This document shows positions 9,682 to 18,302 of a stretch of 64,000 nt of DNA, piece by piece. The notes beneath the pieces are model-generated. The model was given only the letters and a program-made list of their open reading frames with translations. It had not been told where the DNA came from and ran no database searches. A program made the translations under genes and the position numbers. Each line of letters opens with the position of its first letter. Position 1 is the stretch's first letter. This stretch comes from Candidatus Dormiibacterota bacterium (lineage in GTDB: Bacteria > Chloroflexota > Dormibacteria > Dormibacterales > Dormibacteraceae): positions 1-64,000 of the forward strand of contig JAMXLM010000005.1 of assembly GCA_024280995.1 (NCBI GenBank). Direction: 5' to 3'.

Positions 9682-10466
9682 ACGCGAGAGGCGATGGCCA
9701 GGAGCGACGTGCCCGCGGGCAGGCGCCACCGGCTGCGAATGAAACGGACCTCGGGTGCGAGCATCAGACCGAGTCCCGCGCCGATGGCGGGCCGCACCCG
9801 GAGGTCGGCCTGCACGAGCTCGGCCGGGTCGACCTCCTGTGCACGGCCTCGCCGCCCGGTCAATCGCCTTCCGGCCCACAGGACCGGCGTGAGCGCGGTC
9901 ATGAAAGGGGTCATGTACTCGACGCGGTACCCGGTCTCGGCAAGCTTGGTGTGAAGGTCGCCGAACCTGTATCTCCTCCGATGATGCGCGGCGACGTCGA
10001 AATAGCTCCACAGGCGCGGGTCTGCCGGCACCGTGAGCAGCAGGAATCCCTTCGGCCTCAGCAGGCCGCCGAGCTGCGCGAGGACGTGCTGGTCGTCGTC
10101 GACGTGCTCGATGACGTCGAATGCGCCGATGACGTCGAACTGAACGCCAAACGGCGGGTGGCCCGCGTCACCGACGACCAGGCCAGCCTGCGGGGTTCGG
10201 AGCTTCGCGTACCTCAGCCCCTCGGACTCATAGTCCATGCCGAAAAGGCGCCCCTGGGGGACCACCTCTTGAAGTGCGCGGAGGACATTGCCGGTTCCGC
10301 AGCCGACCTCGAGCACCCGGTAGCCGGCTTCGAGGCGCGGCCTGACGAGCTCGAACGCCGCGACGATCGCGCGGTTGCGGGCCTGGAACCAGAAATGCCG
10401 GTCCTCGACCTCGGCCAGCTTCTCGTAGAGCCCTGGGTCGTAGACGCGGCTGGGCTCGGGGTCCAT
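9678..10466 (-). CDS. Class I SAM-dependent methyltransferase
   Basis: 262 residues from ATG 10466. RVLEVGCGTGNVLRAL (motif I), a following acidic strand (FGMDYE), FDVIGAFDVIEHVDDD and LLRPKGFLLLTVPA mark a UbiG/methyltransferase-11-like enzyme. The N-terminal EDRHFWFQARN is typical of methyltransferases in sugar and polysaccharide clusters. Starts 14 bases after the aminotransferase and overlaps the next gene by GTGA, so the three are very likely cotranscribed. Probable role is methylation of a surface glycan precursor; acceptor unknown. Confidence 0.87.
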   Translation of the reverse strand: MDPEPSRVYDPGLYEKLAEVEDRHFWFQARNRAIVAAFELVRPRLEAGYRVLEVGCGTGNVLRALQEVVPQGRLFGMDYESEGLRYAKLRTPQAGLVVGDAGHPPFGVQFDVIGAFDVIEHVDDDQHVLAQLGGLLRPKGFLLLTVPADPRLWSYFDVAAHHRRRYRFGDLHTKLAETGYRVEYMTPFMTALTPVLWAGRRLTGRRGRAQEVDPAELVQADLRVRPAIGAGLGLMLAPEVRFIRSRWRLPAGTSLLAIASRV

Positions 10467-10480
10467 TCGGACTTTCGCGG

Positions 10481-11674
10481 TTACACCTCGAAATCGACGA
10501 TCTGCTCGATGACCCGGTCCTGTTCGTCAGCCGTGAGCGTGGTGAAGAACGGCAGCCTCAACAGCCGGTCGCTCAGGTCCTCGGTCACCGGACACTGTCC
10601 TTCGCGCCCACCGAAACGGCGGCCGACCTCGGACAGGTGGAGCGGCAGGTAGTGAAAGACGCTTAGGATCCCGGCGATCTTCAGCGCATCGATGAGGCGC
10701 GTGCGCGATTCGAGCGACGGCATCAGCAGATAGAACATGTGATACGTCTGCTCGCGGTCCGCGGGGATCACCGGCAGCTGCACGCCGGACCGCCTCGCCC
10801 AGCTCTCGAGGCCCGAGTCGTAGCGCTCCCAGATCGCCTGACGCCGGCTCTGGATCTCGTCCTTCAGCTCGAGCTGCGCAAGCAGCACCGCGGCCAGGAG
10901 GTCCGAAGGCAGGTAGCTCGAGCCCACGTCGGTCCACGTGTACTTGTCGACGAGCCCTCTGAAGAACCGGCTTCTGTTTGTCCCCTTCTCGCGGATGATC
11001 TCCGCGCGTTCGACCAAGCTCTCGTCGTTGACGATGAGCGCGCCGCCCTCGCCGCAGCTGAAGTTCTTCGTCTCGTGGAAGCTGAGCGTCGACATCTTCC
11101 CGAAGGTGCCGAGCAGTTTGCCCCGGTACTTCCCGAAGAGACCGTGCGCGTTGTCCTCGACGATCGCGACACCGTGTCGATGGGCGATCGTCATGATCTG
11201 GTCCATCTCGCATCCGACGCCCGCGTAATGCACCGGGACGGCCGCGCGCGTGCGGGCGGTGATGGCCCGCTCGAAAAGTCGCTCGTCGAAGTTCATCGTG
11301 TCCGGACGGACGTCGATGAACACGGGGCGCGCACCGCGAAGCACGAACGCGTTCGCGGTCGACACGAACGTGTAGGCGGGGAGGATCACCTCGTCACCCG
11401 GTTGAATGTCGAGAAGAAGCGCCGTCATCTCGAGAGCGTGAGTGCACGACGTCGTGATCAGCGCCTTCGCAACTCCGAGCTGGGACTCGAAGAACGAGTG
11501 GCAGGCTTTGCTGAATGGGCCGTCGCCCGAGATATGTCCGCCTTCGAGCGCCTGGGCCATGTATTCCTTCTCGCGACCGAGGAAGCTCGGGCGGTTGAAC
11601 GGAATCGGAAACTGGCTTGCGATTAGAGGCGGTTGGGTTCTGCCTCGAGTGGTGGTCACTGACGCATTTTGCAT
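10481..11674 (-). CDS. rffA: dTDP-4-amino-4,6-dideoxygalactose transaminase-like DegT/DnrJ aminotransferase
   Basis: 397 residues from ATG 11674. PLP-dependent DegT/DnrJ/EryC1/StrS family. The Lys forming the internal aldimine is expected at K203 in SFHETKNFSCGEGGA, a hallmark of RffA/WecE enzymes, which make dTDP-Fuc4N from the 4-keto-6-deoxyglucose nucleotide sugar. VEDNAHG supplies the PLP pyridine-nitrogen Asp. N-terminal FNRPSFLGREKEYM also matches this subgroup. The nucleotide-sugar supply genes (rmlA/B) are not in the window. First gene of a minus-strand unit with two methyltransferases and the PQQ-like repeat protein; only 26 bases separate it from the divergent membrane gene. Confidence 0.85.
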   Translation of the reverse strand: MQNASVTTTRGRTQPPLIASQFPIPFNRPSFLGREKEYMAQALEGGHISGDGPFSKACHSFFESQLGVAKALITTSCTHALEMTALLLDIQPGDEVILPAYTFVSTANAFVLRGARPVFIDVRPDTMNFDERLFERAITARTRAAVPVHYAGVGCEMDQIMTIAHRHGVAIVEDNAHGLFGKYRGKLLGTFGKMSTLSFHETKNFSCGEGGALIVNDESLVERAEIIREKGTNRSRFFRGLVDKYTWTDVGSSYLPSDLLAAVLLAQLELKDEIQSRRQAIWERYDSGLESWARRSGVQLPVIPADREQTYHMFYLLMPSLESRTRLIDALKIAGILSVFHYLPLHLSEVGRRFGGREGQCPVTEDLSDRLLRLPFFTTLTADEQDRVIEQIVDFEV

Positions 11675-11700
11675 GATCGATCTCGACTCTATGCGATAGG

Positions 11701-13413
11701 GTGATTGCCCGAGCGATGGCGAGTCATCAGTCGGTCACAGGTCAGACCAAGCCCGCCGCGATCGAAATGACAGCCGAACGCGCTCGGCTGCTCGCCGCTC
11801 TCTGGCGAGGCGAGACGCCGGTCGTGCTCGTGGCGCTGCTCGCGCACGGCGGGCTGCTCCTGAACCAGGGCATCTACTGGGATGACTGGATCGTCTACAC
11901 GCAAATCAAAAGCGGCGCCTGGGCCAACCTGACCAGCCTCGCAGACCAGCTGGGCGGCATTCCCACATACCTATACATATGGGTCGTCGCCGCCGCGCTC
12001 CCGCCCGAAGGTGTCGGCTACAAGTTCCTCGCGTTCGCGCTGATCATCGCGTCAGGGCTTGTGCTTCTCGCCATCTGCCGGCGGATGGGCTTCCTGACCC
12101 CGGCGGAATCGGTCCTGGTCACCTGCCTTGCGGTCGCGTATCCCGCGGACCACACGCACGTCCTGCTCATCACGGTGCCCTATCTCGTCTACTGGTTTTC
12201 GTTTCTCCTCGGCGTCCTGCTGATGTTTCAGTTCGAGAACGCGCACGGAGTCCGGAGATGGGTCTATCGGATCGGAGCGCTCGTCCTCCTTTTCTTCGGC
12301 TTTGGCTTGAACTCTCTGCTGGCTTTCTATTTCGGCGTGCTCGCCCTCGGCCTGTTCTACGTCATGCGCCGTCGCCCCGGCATCACAGCGCGAGACCTCG
12401 TGATCGACGTGGCGCCGAAGCGCCTCGACTTCATCCTTCTTCCGTTCGTCTTCTGGCTGATCTATCGGATCTTCTTCCCGCCGAACGGGATCTACAGCTA
12501 CTACCACCAGTTCGTCATCGACCTCCCGACGCTGCAGTTCGGAGTCGGCGGTTTCCTGCAGGCGGGCCTGCTCGACCAGCTGCGGGACAGCCTGCTGGCC
12601 CTCATCGGGCTGCCGTTGCTCTGGCTCGTGCTCGTGGTCGCCGTCTACCGCTTCTGGCCGAGCTCGTGGGCGGAGACAGGGTCGCGTGCCCGCGCCGGCG
12701 CGATCCTCGCTTTCGGCTTCGCGTTCCTCGTTCTCGCCGTCGTTCCTTATATCGTTGTCGGACTGGCGCCGTCCGCGGAAGGCTGGAGCAGCCGCCACAC
12801 CATTCTCCTGGGCGTCCCGGTCGCGCTCATCGTCGTCTCGTCCGCGCGCCTGCTCTTCGCGCCTTCGAAGGGACAGCTGAGCGCGGTCGGAGCAGCTGTG
12901 ATCGTGAGCCTGCTTGCCGGGTTCGTACTGGATGCCGCGCAGGGCTACATCGGCTGGGAGGCGCGGTGGCTTACCGATTCTTCTTTCGTCGCGAACCTCG
13001 CGGCCGATCCCGCGGCAGGCAAGTATTCGGTCTACTGGATCCGCGATGACGATCGGCTGGGCGGCGAGCCCTCGTATCGCTTCTACGAGTGGTCGGCGCT
13101 GCTCACTCGCGCGTACGGGGGCCAGACGCGCGTCGGGGTCGATGCGACCACGCCCGATCCGGCCTTCCTCGACGCCAACGCGCAGTACTTCAACTCGAGC
13201 TACGGCCTGGCCGGCCTCGATCCCTCAGGTTGCGAGGCCGTGGTGACGATCACGCGTGGGCCGACGGCCGGCTCCCAGCTGGGCATGGTCGCCCACTACT
13301 TCATCTACAGCCTCACCGATCCCGCCTACCGAGGCCGCTGGCTGGCCGGCCTGACGGCGGTCAGCGTGCAGGCGGTCGACTCACCGCGCGCGACGAGCTG
13401 CCCGGCGCGTTAG
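11701..13413 (+). CDS. Polytopic membrane protein, putative GT-C-type glycosyltransferase
   Basis: 570 residues with roughly 9-11 hydrophobic segments. After the first segment comes NQGIYWDDWIVY, an acidic pair at the start of an extracytoplasmic loop as in lipid-linked-sugar GT-C enzymes (PMT/ArnT-like). The C-terminal ~130 residues appear soluble and extracellular. The glycan genes divergently transcribed next door support a role in surface glycan assembly, but no family is confidently recognised. The start is GTG 11701 in the track; ATG 11716 is an alternative. The end overlaps the convergent GH18 gene by 4 bases. Confidence 0.6.
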   Translation: MIARAMASHQSVTGQTKPAAIEMTAERARLLAALWRGETPVVLVALLAHGGLLLNQGIYWDDWIVYTQIKSGAWANLTSLADQLGGIPTYLYIWVVAAALPPEGVGYKFLAFALIIASGLVLLAICRRMGFLTPAESVLVTCLAVAYPADHTHVLLITVPYLVYWFSFLLGVLLMFQFENAHGVRRWVYRIGALVLLFFGFGLNSLLAFYFGVLALGLFYVMRRRPGITARDLVIDVAPKRLDFILLPFVFWLIYRIFFPPNGIYSYYHQFVIDLPTLQFGVGGFLQAGLLDQLRDSLLALIGLPLLWLVLVVAVYRFWPSSWAETGSRARAGAILAFGFAFLVLAVVPYIVVGLAPSAEGWSSRHTILLGVPVALIVVSSARLLFAPSKGQLSAVGAAVIVSLLAGFVLDAAQGYIGWEARWLTDSSFVANLAADPAAGKYSVYWIRDDDRLGGEPSYRFYEWSALLTRAYGGQTRVGVDATTPDPAFLDANAQYFNSSYGLAGLDPSGCEAVVTITRGPTAGSQLGMVAHYFIYSLTDPAYRGRWLAGLTAVSVQAVDSPRATSCPAR

Positions 13414-15860
13414 ACGAGCTTGTAGACAGTGTACTGGCTCGTGTCGTAAGCGGTCCCTGATCCCGTCTGTCGAGCCCAGACGACCACGTAGTAGCTCCCC
13501 GCTGCCAGGCCGCTGGTGCTCCAGGCAAACGTTCCATTTGTGGTGTAGGCGATCTGCCTCCATTGACCACCCGACACCGGCTTGTACCAGAGGGAGTACT
13601 CGGGGGCAGGGCAGCCGCTGGCGCTGCTGCTCACGGTGACGGTGGTCCCACGTGGCGCCGACCCTGACGGGGAAGTGCCCAACGACACGGATGAGCAGCC
13701 ATCGAGTGTGTACTGGCCACCCGAGAACGCGTCATACCCGGCTGGTGTGCCGGAGCCCGGCTGGCGCGCCCACATCACGACCTGGTAGTTGCCGGGAACG
13801 AAGCCGGCGGTGTTCCAGCTGAAGGTCGAGGTCGAGCTGTACCTCTGGGCCACCGTCCAGACCCCGCCCGGGCGGCGCGTCCAGAACTCGTACTCTGCGT
13901 TGGGACAGCCGCCGCTGGACGAGCCGGTGAAGCCGATCGTGGCGCCGACGGTCAGAAAGCCGGGACTTGGCGAGAGCGAGGCGGACGTGCAGCTCGTGAT
14001 CGAGTACGGCCCGCCGCCGCCCTGGTCGTATTGGTTCCCGGACCCGCGCTGACGGATCCAGACCGCCAGGTTGTAGGTGCCCGGAATCCATCCCGCCGTG
14101 TTCCAGGTCCAGGTCGAGGTCGAGCTGTACGACTGAACGACGCGCCACTTACCGGATGGCGGCTGCAGCCAGAACTGGTACTGCGGCGCGGGGCAGCCGG
14201 TGGTGGTGCCCGTGAACGTGTAGGACGAACCGACCGGCTGGGGCGAAGCGAGGCTCGCGTTCAGACCGACGGTTGCGCATCCGTTGAAGGTCAGCTGTGT
14301 CGTCGCGAACGTGTCGTACGCATTGACGTCGCCGCCGTTGTTCTTGACCCAGACGACGACGTTGTACGTGCCGGGAATCAAGCCGTTGGTGTTCCAGCTC
14401 CAACCCGACGTCGAGCTGTAGCCACGGACCTCATCCCACACTCCGCTCGGGGACTGCACCCAGTAGGCGTAGATCGGCGAGGGGCAGCCGGATGTCGCGC
14501 TCGAGAACGACACCGTCCCGCCTACCGCGAGCGGCGAGGTGACGCTGCTCGACAGCGTCGGGACGGCGCAGCCGCCGAACTTGCCGTGCAGCAGCTGCCA
14601 GAGCTCCGGTGAGTTGCCTCCATAGTCGAGGGTGAATATGCCGATGCCGCGGAGGTTCATGTTGTTCGCCAGGTCGTACTTGGCACCCAGCGAGGTCGTG
14701 TCATCCCAGACCTCTTCGCGCCAGCAGCCGTTGTTCTTGCTGTACCACGTCGCGTACGCGTCTTCGTGCGTGAACGGGTCGCGGCCCAACGCGTAGTTGT
14801 AGGCGTCGTAGTAGGTCGGCATCGCGACCGAGTCGACGTATCGGGGCACGGTCCATCGCGCCGCGTTTGGATCGGTCGGTGGCACGGCGTTCGGGCCGGG
14901 TCTGCTGGCGCCGGGGACGCAGGCGGTGTAGCCGTAGTACGGCACGCCAAGGATCACCTTCGAAGCGGGCACGAGGCCGAGATACCCGGTGACCGAGTTG
15001 GTGTCGTTGTAGTAGTACGAGTTCAGCGGTCCGACCGGGCTGAAGCAGTACGTCGCGCAGACCAGCGGCTCGAAGTGGTAGTTGCTGCTGTCGGAGTCGT
15101 AGTCCATCAGGAAGAAAGAATCGACGTACGGGTTGAGGCCCTTGATGTCGAAGTAGCCGCCCTGATAGCTCGCGTTGTAGGTAGCGATCGAGATGTAGGC
15201 CGAGGGCATCGCCGAGCGAAGCGACGCCATCATGCTGTCGAGCATCTGGTGCTGGTAGAGGCCGCCGGGACAGAGCTGGTCGCTGCCCTCGTAGTCGATG
15301 TTCACGCCGTCCGCGTTCTTGGCCCTGACCTCGCTCACGATGTCGCCGATCGTGTGGTTGGCCTGCGCCGTCGAGAGGCCCTGGCACATCCCGGTGTTGA
15401 CGCTGCCGCCGTGGGTCGACGTGAAATCGTGGAGCAGGATGCTCGGGACGACCTTGACACCTGCCGCATGAGCGGCGCTCACGAGGTTCGTCAGGTTGGT
15501 GGAATTCCATGAGTTCCAGCTCGAGTCGAACGCGAACGATCCGTCACCGGCGTTCACGTGCAGGCCGAAAAAGGCGATGGTCGTCAGGCTGTTGAAGTCC
15601 CAGCCCGGATAGCCGACTGTCGCATCGGCGATGTTGGCGGCGTTCACGTAACCAAACACCTCGCGTCTCGGCTTGGTGAAAGTTGCGCTCTTGAGCGTGG
15701 TGGATTGAACTCGACCCTGGACGGCGTGCTGCGTCGCGGCTACGGTCGATCGTGGCGCGCTGTCAGCGGCGTGTCCACCGATCGAGGTAGCCGGCAGCGT
15801 CAGTGCGACGGTCGTGAGGGCGACCGCCATCCGGAGGCTGGCACGATGTTGGCGGGGCAT
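13410..15860 (-). CDS. Secreted GH18-like glycosidase with four C-terminal repeats
   Basis: 816 residues: signal peptide (1-~31, VALTLPATSIGGHA), linker, then a GH18 barrel at ~60-425 beginning VFGYVNAANIAD. The catalytic strand reads DGVNIDYEG at 184-192: the family pattern DxxDxDxE is kept for the proton-donor Glu191 and the preceding Asp189, but the middle Asp is Asn187, a variation I recall in some spore and peptidoglycan GH18 enzymes. FLMDYDSD and GVPYYGYTAC are the later substrate-cleft motifs. Chitin or peptidoglycan glycan strands are possible substrates. Residues 431-816 are four shared repeats, two of the GGxYxL type. Starts ~85 bases after the upstream membrane gene, with a hairpin between. 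Confidence 0.85.
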   Translation of the reverse strand: MPRQHRASLRMAVALTTVALTLPATSIGGHAADSAPRSTVAATQHAVQGRVQSTTLKSATFTKPRREVFGYVNAANIADATVGYPGWDFNSLTTIAFFGLHVNAGDGSFAFDSSWNSWNSTNLTNLVSAAHAAGVKVVPSILLHDFTSTHGGSVNTGMCQGLSTAQANHTIGDIVSEVRAKNADGVNIDYEGSDQLCPGGLYQHQMLDSMMASLRSAMPSAYISIATYNASYQGGYFDIKGLNPYVDSFFLMDYDSDSSNYHFEPLVCATYCFSPVGPLNSYYYNDTNSVTGYLGLVPASKVILGVPYYGYTACVPGASRPGPNAVPPTDPNAARWTVPRYVDSVAMPTYYDAYNYALGRDPFTHEDAYATWYSKNNGCWREEVWDDTTSLGAKYDLANNMNLRGIGIFTLDYGGNSPELWQLLHGKFGGCAVPTLSSSVTSPLAVGGTVSFSSATSGCPSPIYAYWVQSPSGVWDEVRGYSSTSGWSWNTNGLIPGTYNVVVWVKNNGGDVNAYDTFATTQLTFNGCATVGLNASLASPQPVGSSYTFTGTTTGCPAPQYQFWLQPPSGKWRVVQSYSSTSTWTWNTAGWIPGTYNLAVWIRQRGSGNQYDQGGGGPYSITSCTSASLSPSPGFLTVGATIGFTGSSSGGCPNAEYEFWTRRPGGVWTVAQRYSSTSTFSWNTAGFVPGNYQVVMWARQPGSGTPAGYDAFSGGQYTLDGCSSVSLGTSPSGSAPRGTTVTVSSSASGCPAPEYSLWYKPVSGGQWRQIAYTTNGTFAWSTSGLAAGSYYVVVWARQTGSGTAYDTSQYTVYKLV
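13413..14570 (-). repeat. Four-copy C-terminal repeat block of the GH18 protein
   Basis: Four copies start at Cys431. Copies 2 and 3 close with GGGGPYSITSC and SGGQYTLDGC rather than the YDTYAL type, matching the amidase protein's repeats. The last copy ends flush with the stop codon. Confidence 0.9.
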
Positions 15861-15909
15861 GGGCGGGATTGAGAGACCAGCACTTTATGTTTCGGTACCC
15901 GGGCTAGTC

Positions 15910-15931
15910 AACCCCGAGCACGGTCGGGGTT
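15910..15931 (-). terminator. Hairpin between the hypothetical membrane gene and the GH18 gene
   Basis: AACCCCGA, a 6-base loop (GCACGG), then TCGGGGTT form a perfect 8-bp stem 14 bases past the stop of the 15945-16496 gene. The minus-strand side has no strong T-run, so termination is inferred from position. Confidence 0.5.
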
Positions 15932-15944
15932 TGTAAAGACGAAC

Positions 15945-16496
15945 TCAGGAGCCGGTCGAGGCTGCCGAGCTCCATGCATCCCGAACCATCAGCCAGCTCA
16001 GGAGCAGCATGAACAGGCCAAGCGCCGCGAGCGCCACCGCGGCTTCGAGAAGTGTCGTGGTCGGCCTCTGCGAAGGGATGTCGAACGTGAACGCCCCCGC
16101 GAGGCGGGTGATGCGGCCGTTGTAGACCTCGACCGTCGCGGTGCCGCCCTGGCTGATCGTCCCGGCGGCGGGGGCGCCGTCCACCGGAAAGCTGGTGTTG
16201 AAGGTGCGCCCTTGAATCGAATCGAACGCGATCACGACCTGCTCGCGGTCGAGCTGGTAGACGTTCACGACCGTGGCCGTGCCGACGTAGCGACACGGAT
16301 TCGACACCGCGTCGGACAGCCCACACGAAGGTGCGGACTCGAAGCGGGAGAGACTCGCGCTGTTGCGCACGTAGCTGACGACGAACAGGACCGCGGCGAT
16401 CAGCACCGCGATGCTGAATGCGGCCGCGGCGATCGCCTTGATCTTTTTGTAGCGTGGCGCCAACCCCCTTCGCGCTCCCAGGACAGTGACGCCCAC
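15945..16496 (-). CDS. Hypothetical membrane protein with extracytoplasmic domain
   Basis: 183 residues. One hydrophobic segment at ~20-45 (AAAAFSIAVLIAAVLFVVSYV) and a second at ~150-170 (AALGLFMLLLSWLMV) flank a ~100-residue domain with two Cys (SCGLSDAVSNPC) and a beta-rich stretch (VVIAFDSIQGRTFNTSF). The topology would place the Cys pair outside the cell. I do not recognise the family. Divergent from ilvD (46 bases apart) and followed by the GH18 gene. Confidence 0.6.
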   Translation of the reverse strand: MGVTVLGARRGLAPRYKKIKAIAAAAFSIAVLIAAVLFVVSYVRNSASLSRFESAPSCGLSDAVSNPCRYVGTATVVNVYQLDREQVVIAFDSIQGRTFNTSFPVDGAPAAGTISQGGTATVEVYNGRITRLAGAFTFDIPSQRPTTTLLEAAVALAALGLFMLLLSWLMVRDAWSSAASTGS

Positions 16497-16542
16497 GGAC
16501 GGCGATGGTAGCGAAGCCGGGGAACGCTAAGCTACCTACCCG

Positions 16543-18210
16543 GTGAGCTCGCGCGACCTCCCGAGTCGAGCGCTGTATCAAGGACGCGATCGCGCGGCGG
16601 CGCGCTCGTTCCTCCACGCGATCGGTCTCACCACCGAAGACATCGGTAAGCCTTTCGTCGGCGTCTCCAACTGCTGGACCGAGACGATGCCCTGCAACTT
16701 CGGCCTGCGCGACCTCGCCGTGCCGCTCAAGCGCGGCATCAAGGCAGCCGGCGCAAACCCGATGGAGTTCAACACGATCGCGATCTCCGACGGCATCACG
16801 ATGGGCACCGAGGGGATGAAGACCTCGCTTGTGAGCCGTGAGGTCATCGCCGACTCCATCGAGCTCGTGGCGCGCGGCCACATGTTCGACGCGCTGGTCA
16901 CCATCTGCGCTTGCGACAAGACGATCCCGGGCTCGGCGATCGCCCTGGCGCGTGTCGACAGGCCCGGCTTCCTTCTGTACGGCGGGTCGATCATGGCCGG
17001 CATCTGGCGAGGCCGGCAGGTTGCGGTCGGTGACGTCTACGAGGCGATCGGCGCCGCCGCGGCGGGCAAGATCACCGACGCCGACCTCGCGGAGCTGGAG
17101 GCTGTGGCGTGCCCCGGCCCCGGCGCGTGCGGCGGTCAGTACACGGCCAACACGATGTCGATGGTGATGGAGGTCATCGGCCTGTCGCCAGTCGGCTTCA
17201 ACTCGATCCCGCAGATGGACCCGGAAAAGCACCGCGCGGCCGAACGAGTCGGCGCCCTTGCGCTCGACGTCCTCGAACACGACCGGCGACCGTCGCAGGT
17301 CCTCGCCCGCCGCAACTTCGACAACGCGATCGCGGCCGTTGCCGCGAGCGGCGGGTCCACCAACGCGGTCCTCCATCTGCTCGCGCTGGCGCGCGAAGTC
17401 GGTGTCGACCTCGCCATCGACGAGATCGACCGCATCAGCCGGCGCACGCCGCTGCTGTGCGACCTGAAACCCGGCGGCCGGTTCGCCGCGGTGGAGCTCC
17501 ACAAGGCCGGCGGCATCGCGCTGCTGACCAAGCGCCTGATCGAAGGCGGCTATGTCGACGGCGACGCGATGACCGTCACCGGCCGCAGCCTTGGCGAAGA
17601 GAGCGAGGCGGTCAAGGAGACGCAGGGCCAGGAGGTCGTCGCCCCGCTCGCCAGGCCGCTGCGATCCGAGGGCGGTCTCGTCATCCTCAAAGGCAACCTC
17701 GCGCCCGACGGGGCGGTCACGAAGATCACCCAGCACACGCCGACCACACACCGGGGACCTGCGCGGGTGTTCAACCGCGAAGAGGACGCGTTCGCCGCCG
17801 TCTACGCCGGCCGAATCAAGGCGGGCGACACGGTGGTCATCCGCTACGAGGGCCCGAAGGGCGGCCCGGGGATGCGAGAGATGCTCCAGGTCACGGCCGC
17901 GATCGTCGGCGAGGGTCTTGGCGACTCCGTCGCGATGGTCACGGACGGACGCTTCTCGGGCGCCACGCGCGGACTGATGCTCGGCCACGTCGCGCCCGAA
18001 GCCGCGGTTGGTGGACCGCTGGCGGCCCTGCGTGACGGGGACATCGTGTCGATCGACGTCGACGCCCGGACGCTGGCGGTCGAGGACGTGGACATCGCGG
18101 CCCGGCTCGCGGACTGGTCTCCGCCCGAGCCGCACTATCGCCGCGGGGTGCTCGCTCGCTACGCGATGCTGGTCGGCTCGGCTTCCGAAGGGGCGATGCT
18201 CAAGCCCTAG
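16543..18210 (+). CDS. ilvD: Dihydroxy-acid dehydratase
   Basis: 555 residues from GTG 16543. Dehydrates 2,3-dihydroxy-isovalerate and 2,3-dihydroxy-3-methylvalerate to the 2-oxoacids, a shared step of Val, Ile and Leu synthesis; cytoplasmic Fe-S enzyme. Visible cluster and active-site motifs: NCWTETMPC near 43-51, CACDKTIPG near 122-130, CPGPGACGGQYTANTM, and a C-terminal DGRFSGATRG. Length is typical. TAAGCT at 16528-16533 is a likely -10 box 9 bases before the start, so the mRNA is probably leaderless. It is separated from the rest of the ilv/leu genes by two large secreted-protein genes. Confidence 0.96.
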   Translation: MSSRDLPSRALYQGRDRAAARSFLHAIGLTTEDIGKPFVGVSNCWTETMPCNFGLRDLAVPLKRGIKAAGANPMEFNTIAISDGITMGTEGMKTSLVSREVIADSIELVARGHMFDALVTICACDKTIPGSAIALARVDRPGFLLYGGSIMAGIWRGRQVAVGDVYEAIGAAAAGKITDADLAELEAVACPGPGACGGQYTANTMSMVMEVIGLSPVGFNSIPQMDPEKHRAAERVGALALDVLEHDRRPSQVLARRNFDNAIAAVAASGGSTNAVLHLLALAREVGVDLAIDEIDRISRRTPLLCDLKPGGRFAAVELHKAGGIALLTKRLIEGGYVDGDAMTVTGRSLGEESEAVKETQGQEVVAPLARPLRSEGGLVILKGNLAPDGAVTKITQHTPTTHRGPARVFNREEDAFAAVYAGRIKAGDTVVIRYEGPKGGPGMREMLQVTAAIVGEGLGDSVAMVTDGRFSGATRGLMLGHVAPEAAVGGPLAALRDGDIVSIDVDARTLAVEDVDIAARLADWSPPEPHYRRGVLARYAMLVGSASEGAMLKP

Positions 18211-18302
18211 ACGGTCCACCCCGGCGCGTTAAGCGCAGATCGAACAGATTCTTTACATCTACTGGGAGCAATGCGGCCAGTAGTTATCCACAATGGACCG
18301 CA

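Noticed and set aside
15904-18219. 771-residue minus-strand ORF
   Set aside because: Antisense shadow of ilvD and its neighbour; Arg/Asp/His-rich composition typical of shadows in GC-rich DNA.
18284-18292. TTATCCACA, a perfect DnaA box upstream of the amidase gene
   Set aside because: A single box with no AT-rich region, no second box and no dnaA/dnaN nearby; probably chance or a local site, not an origin.
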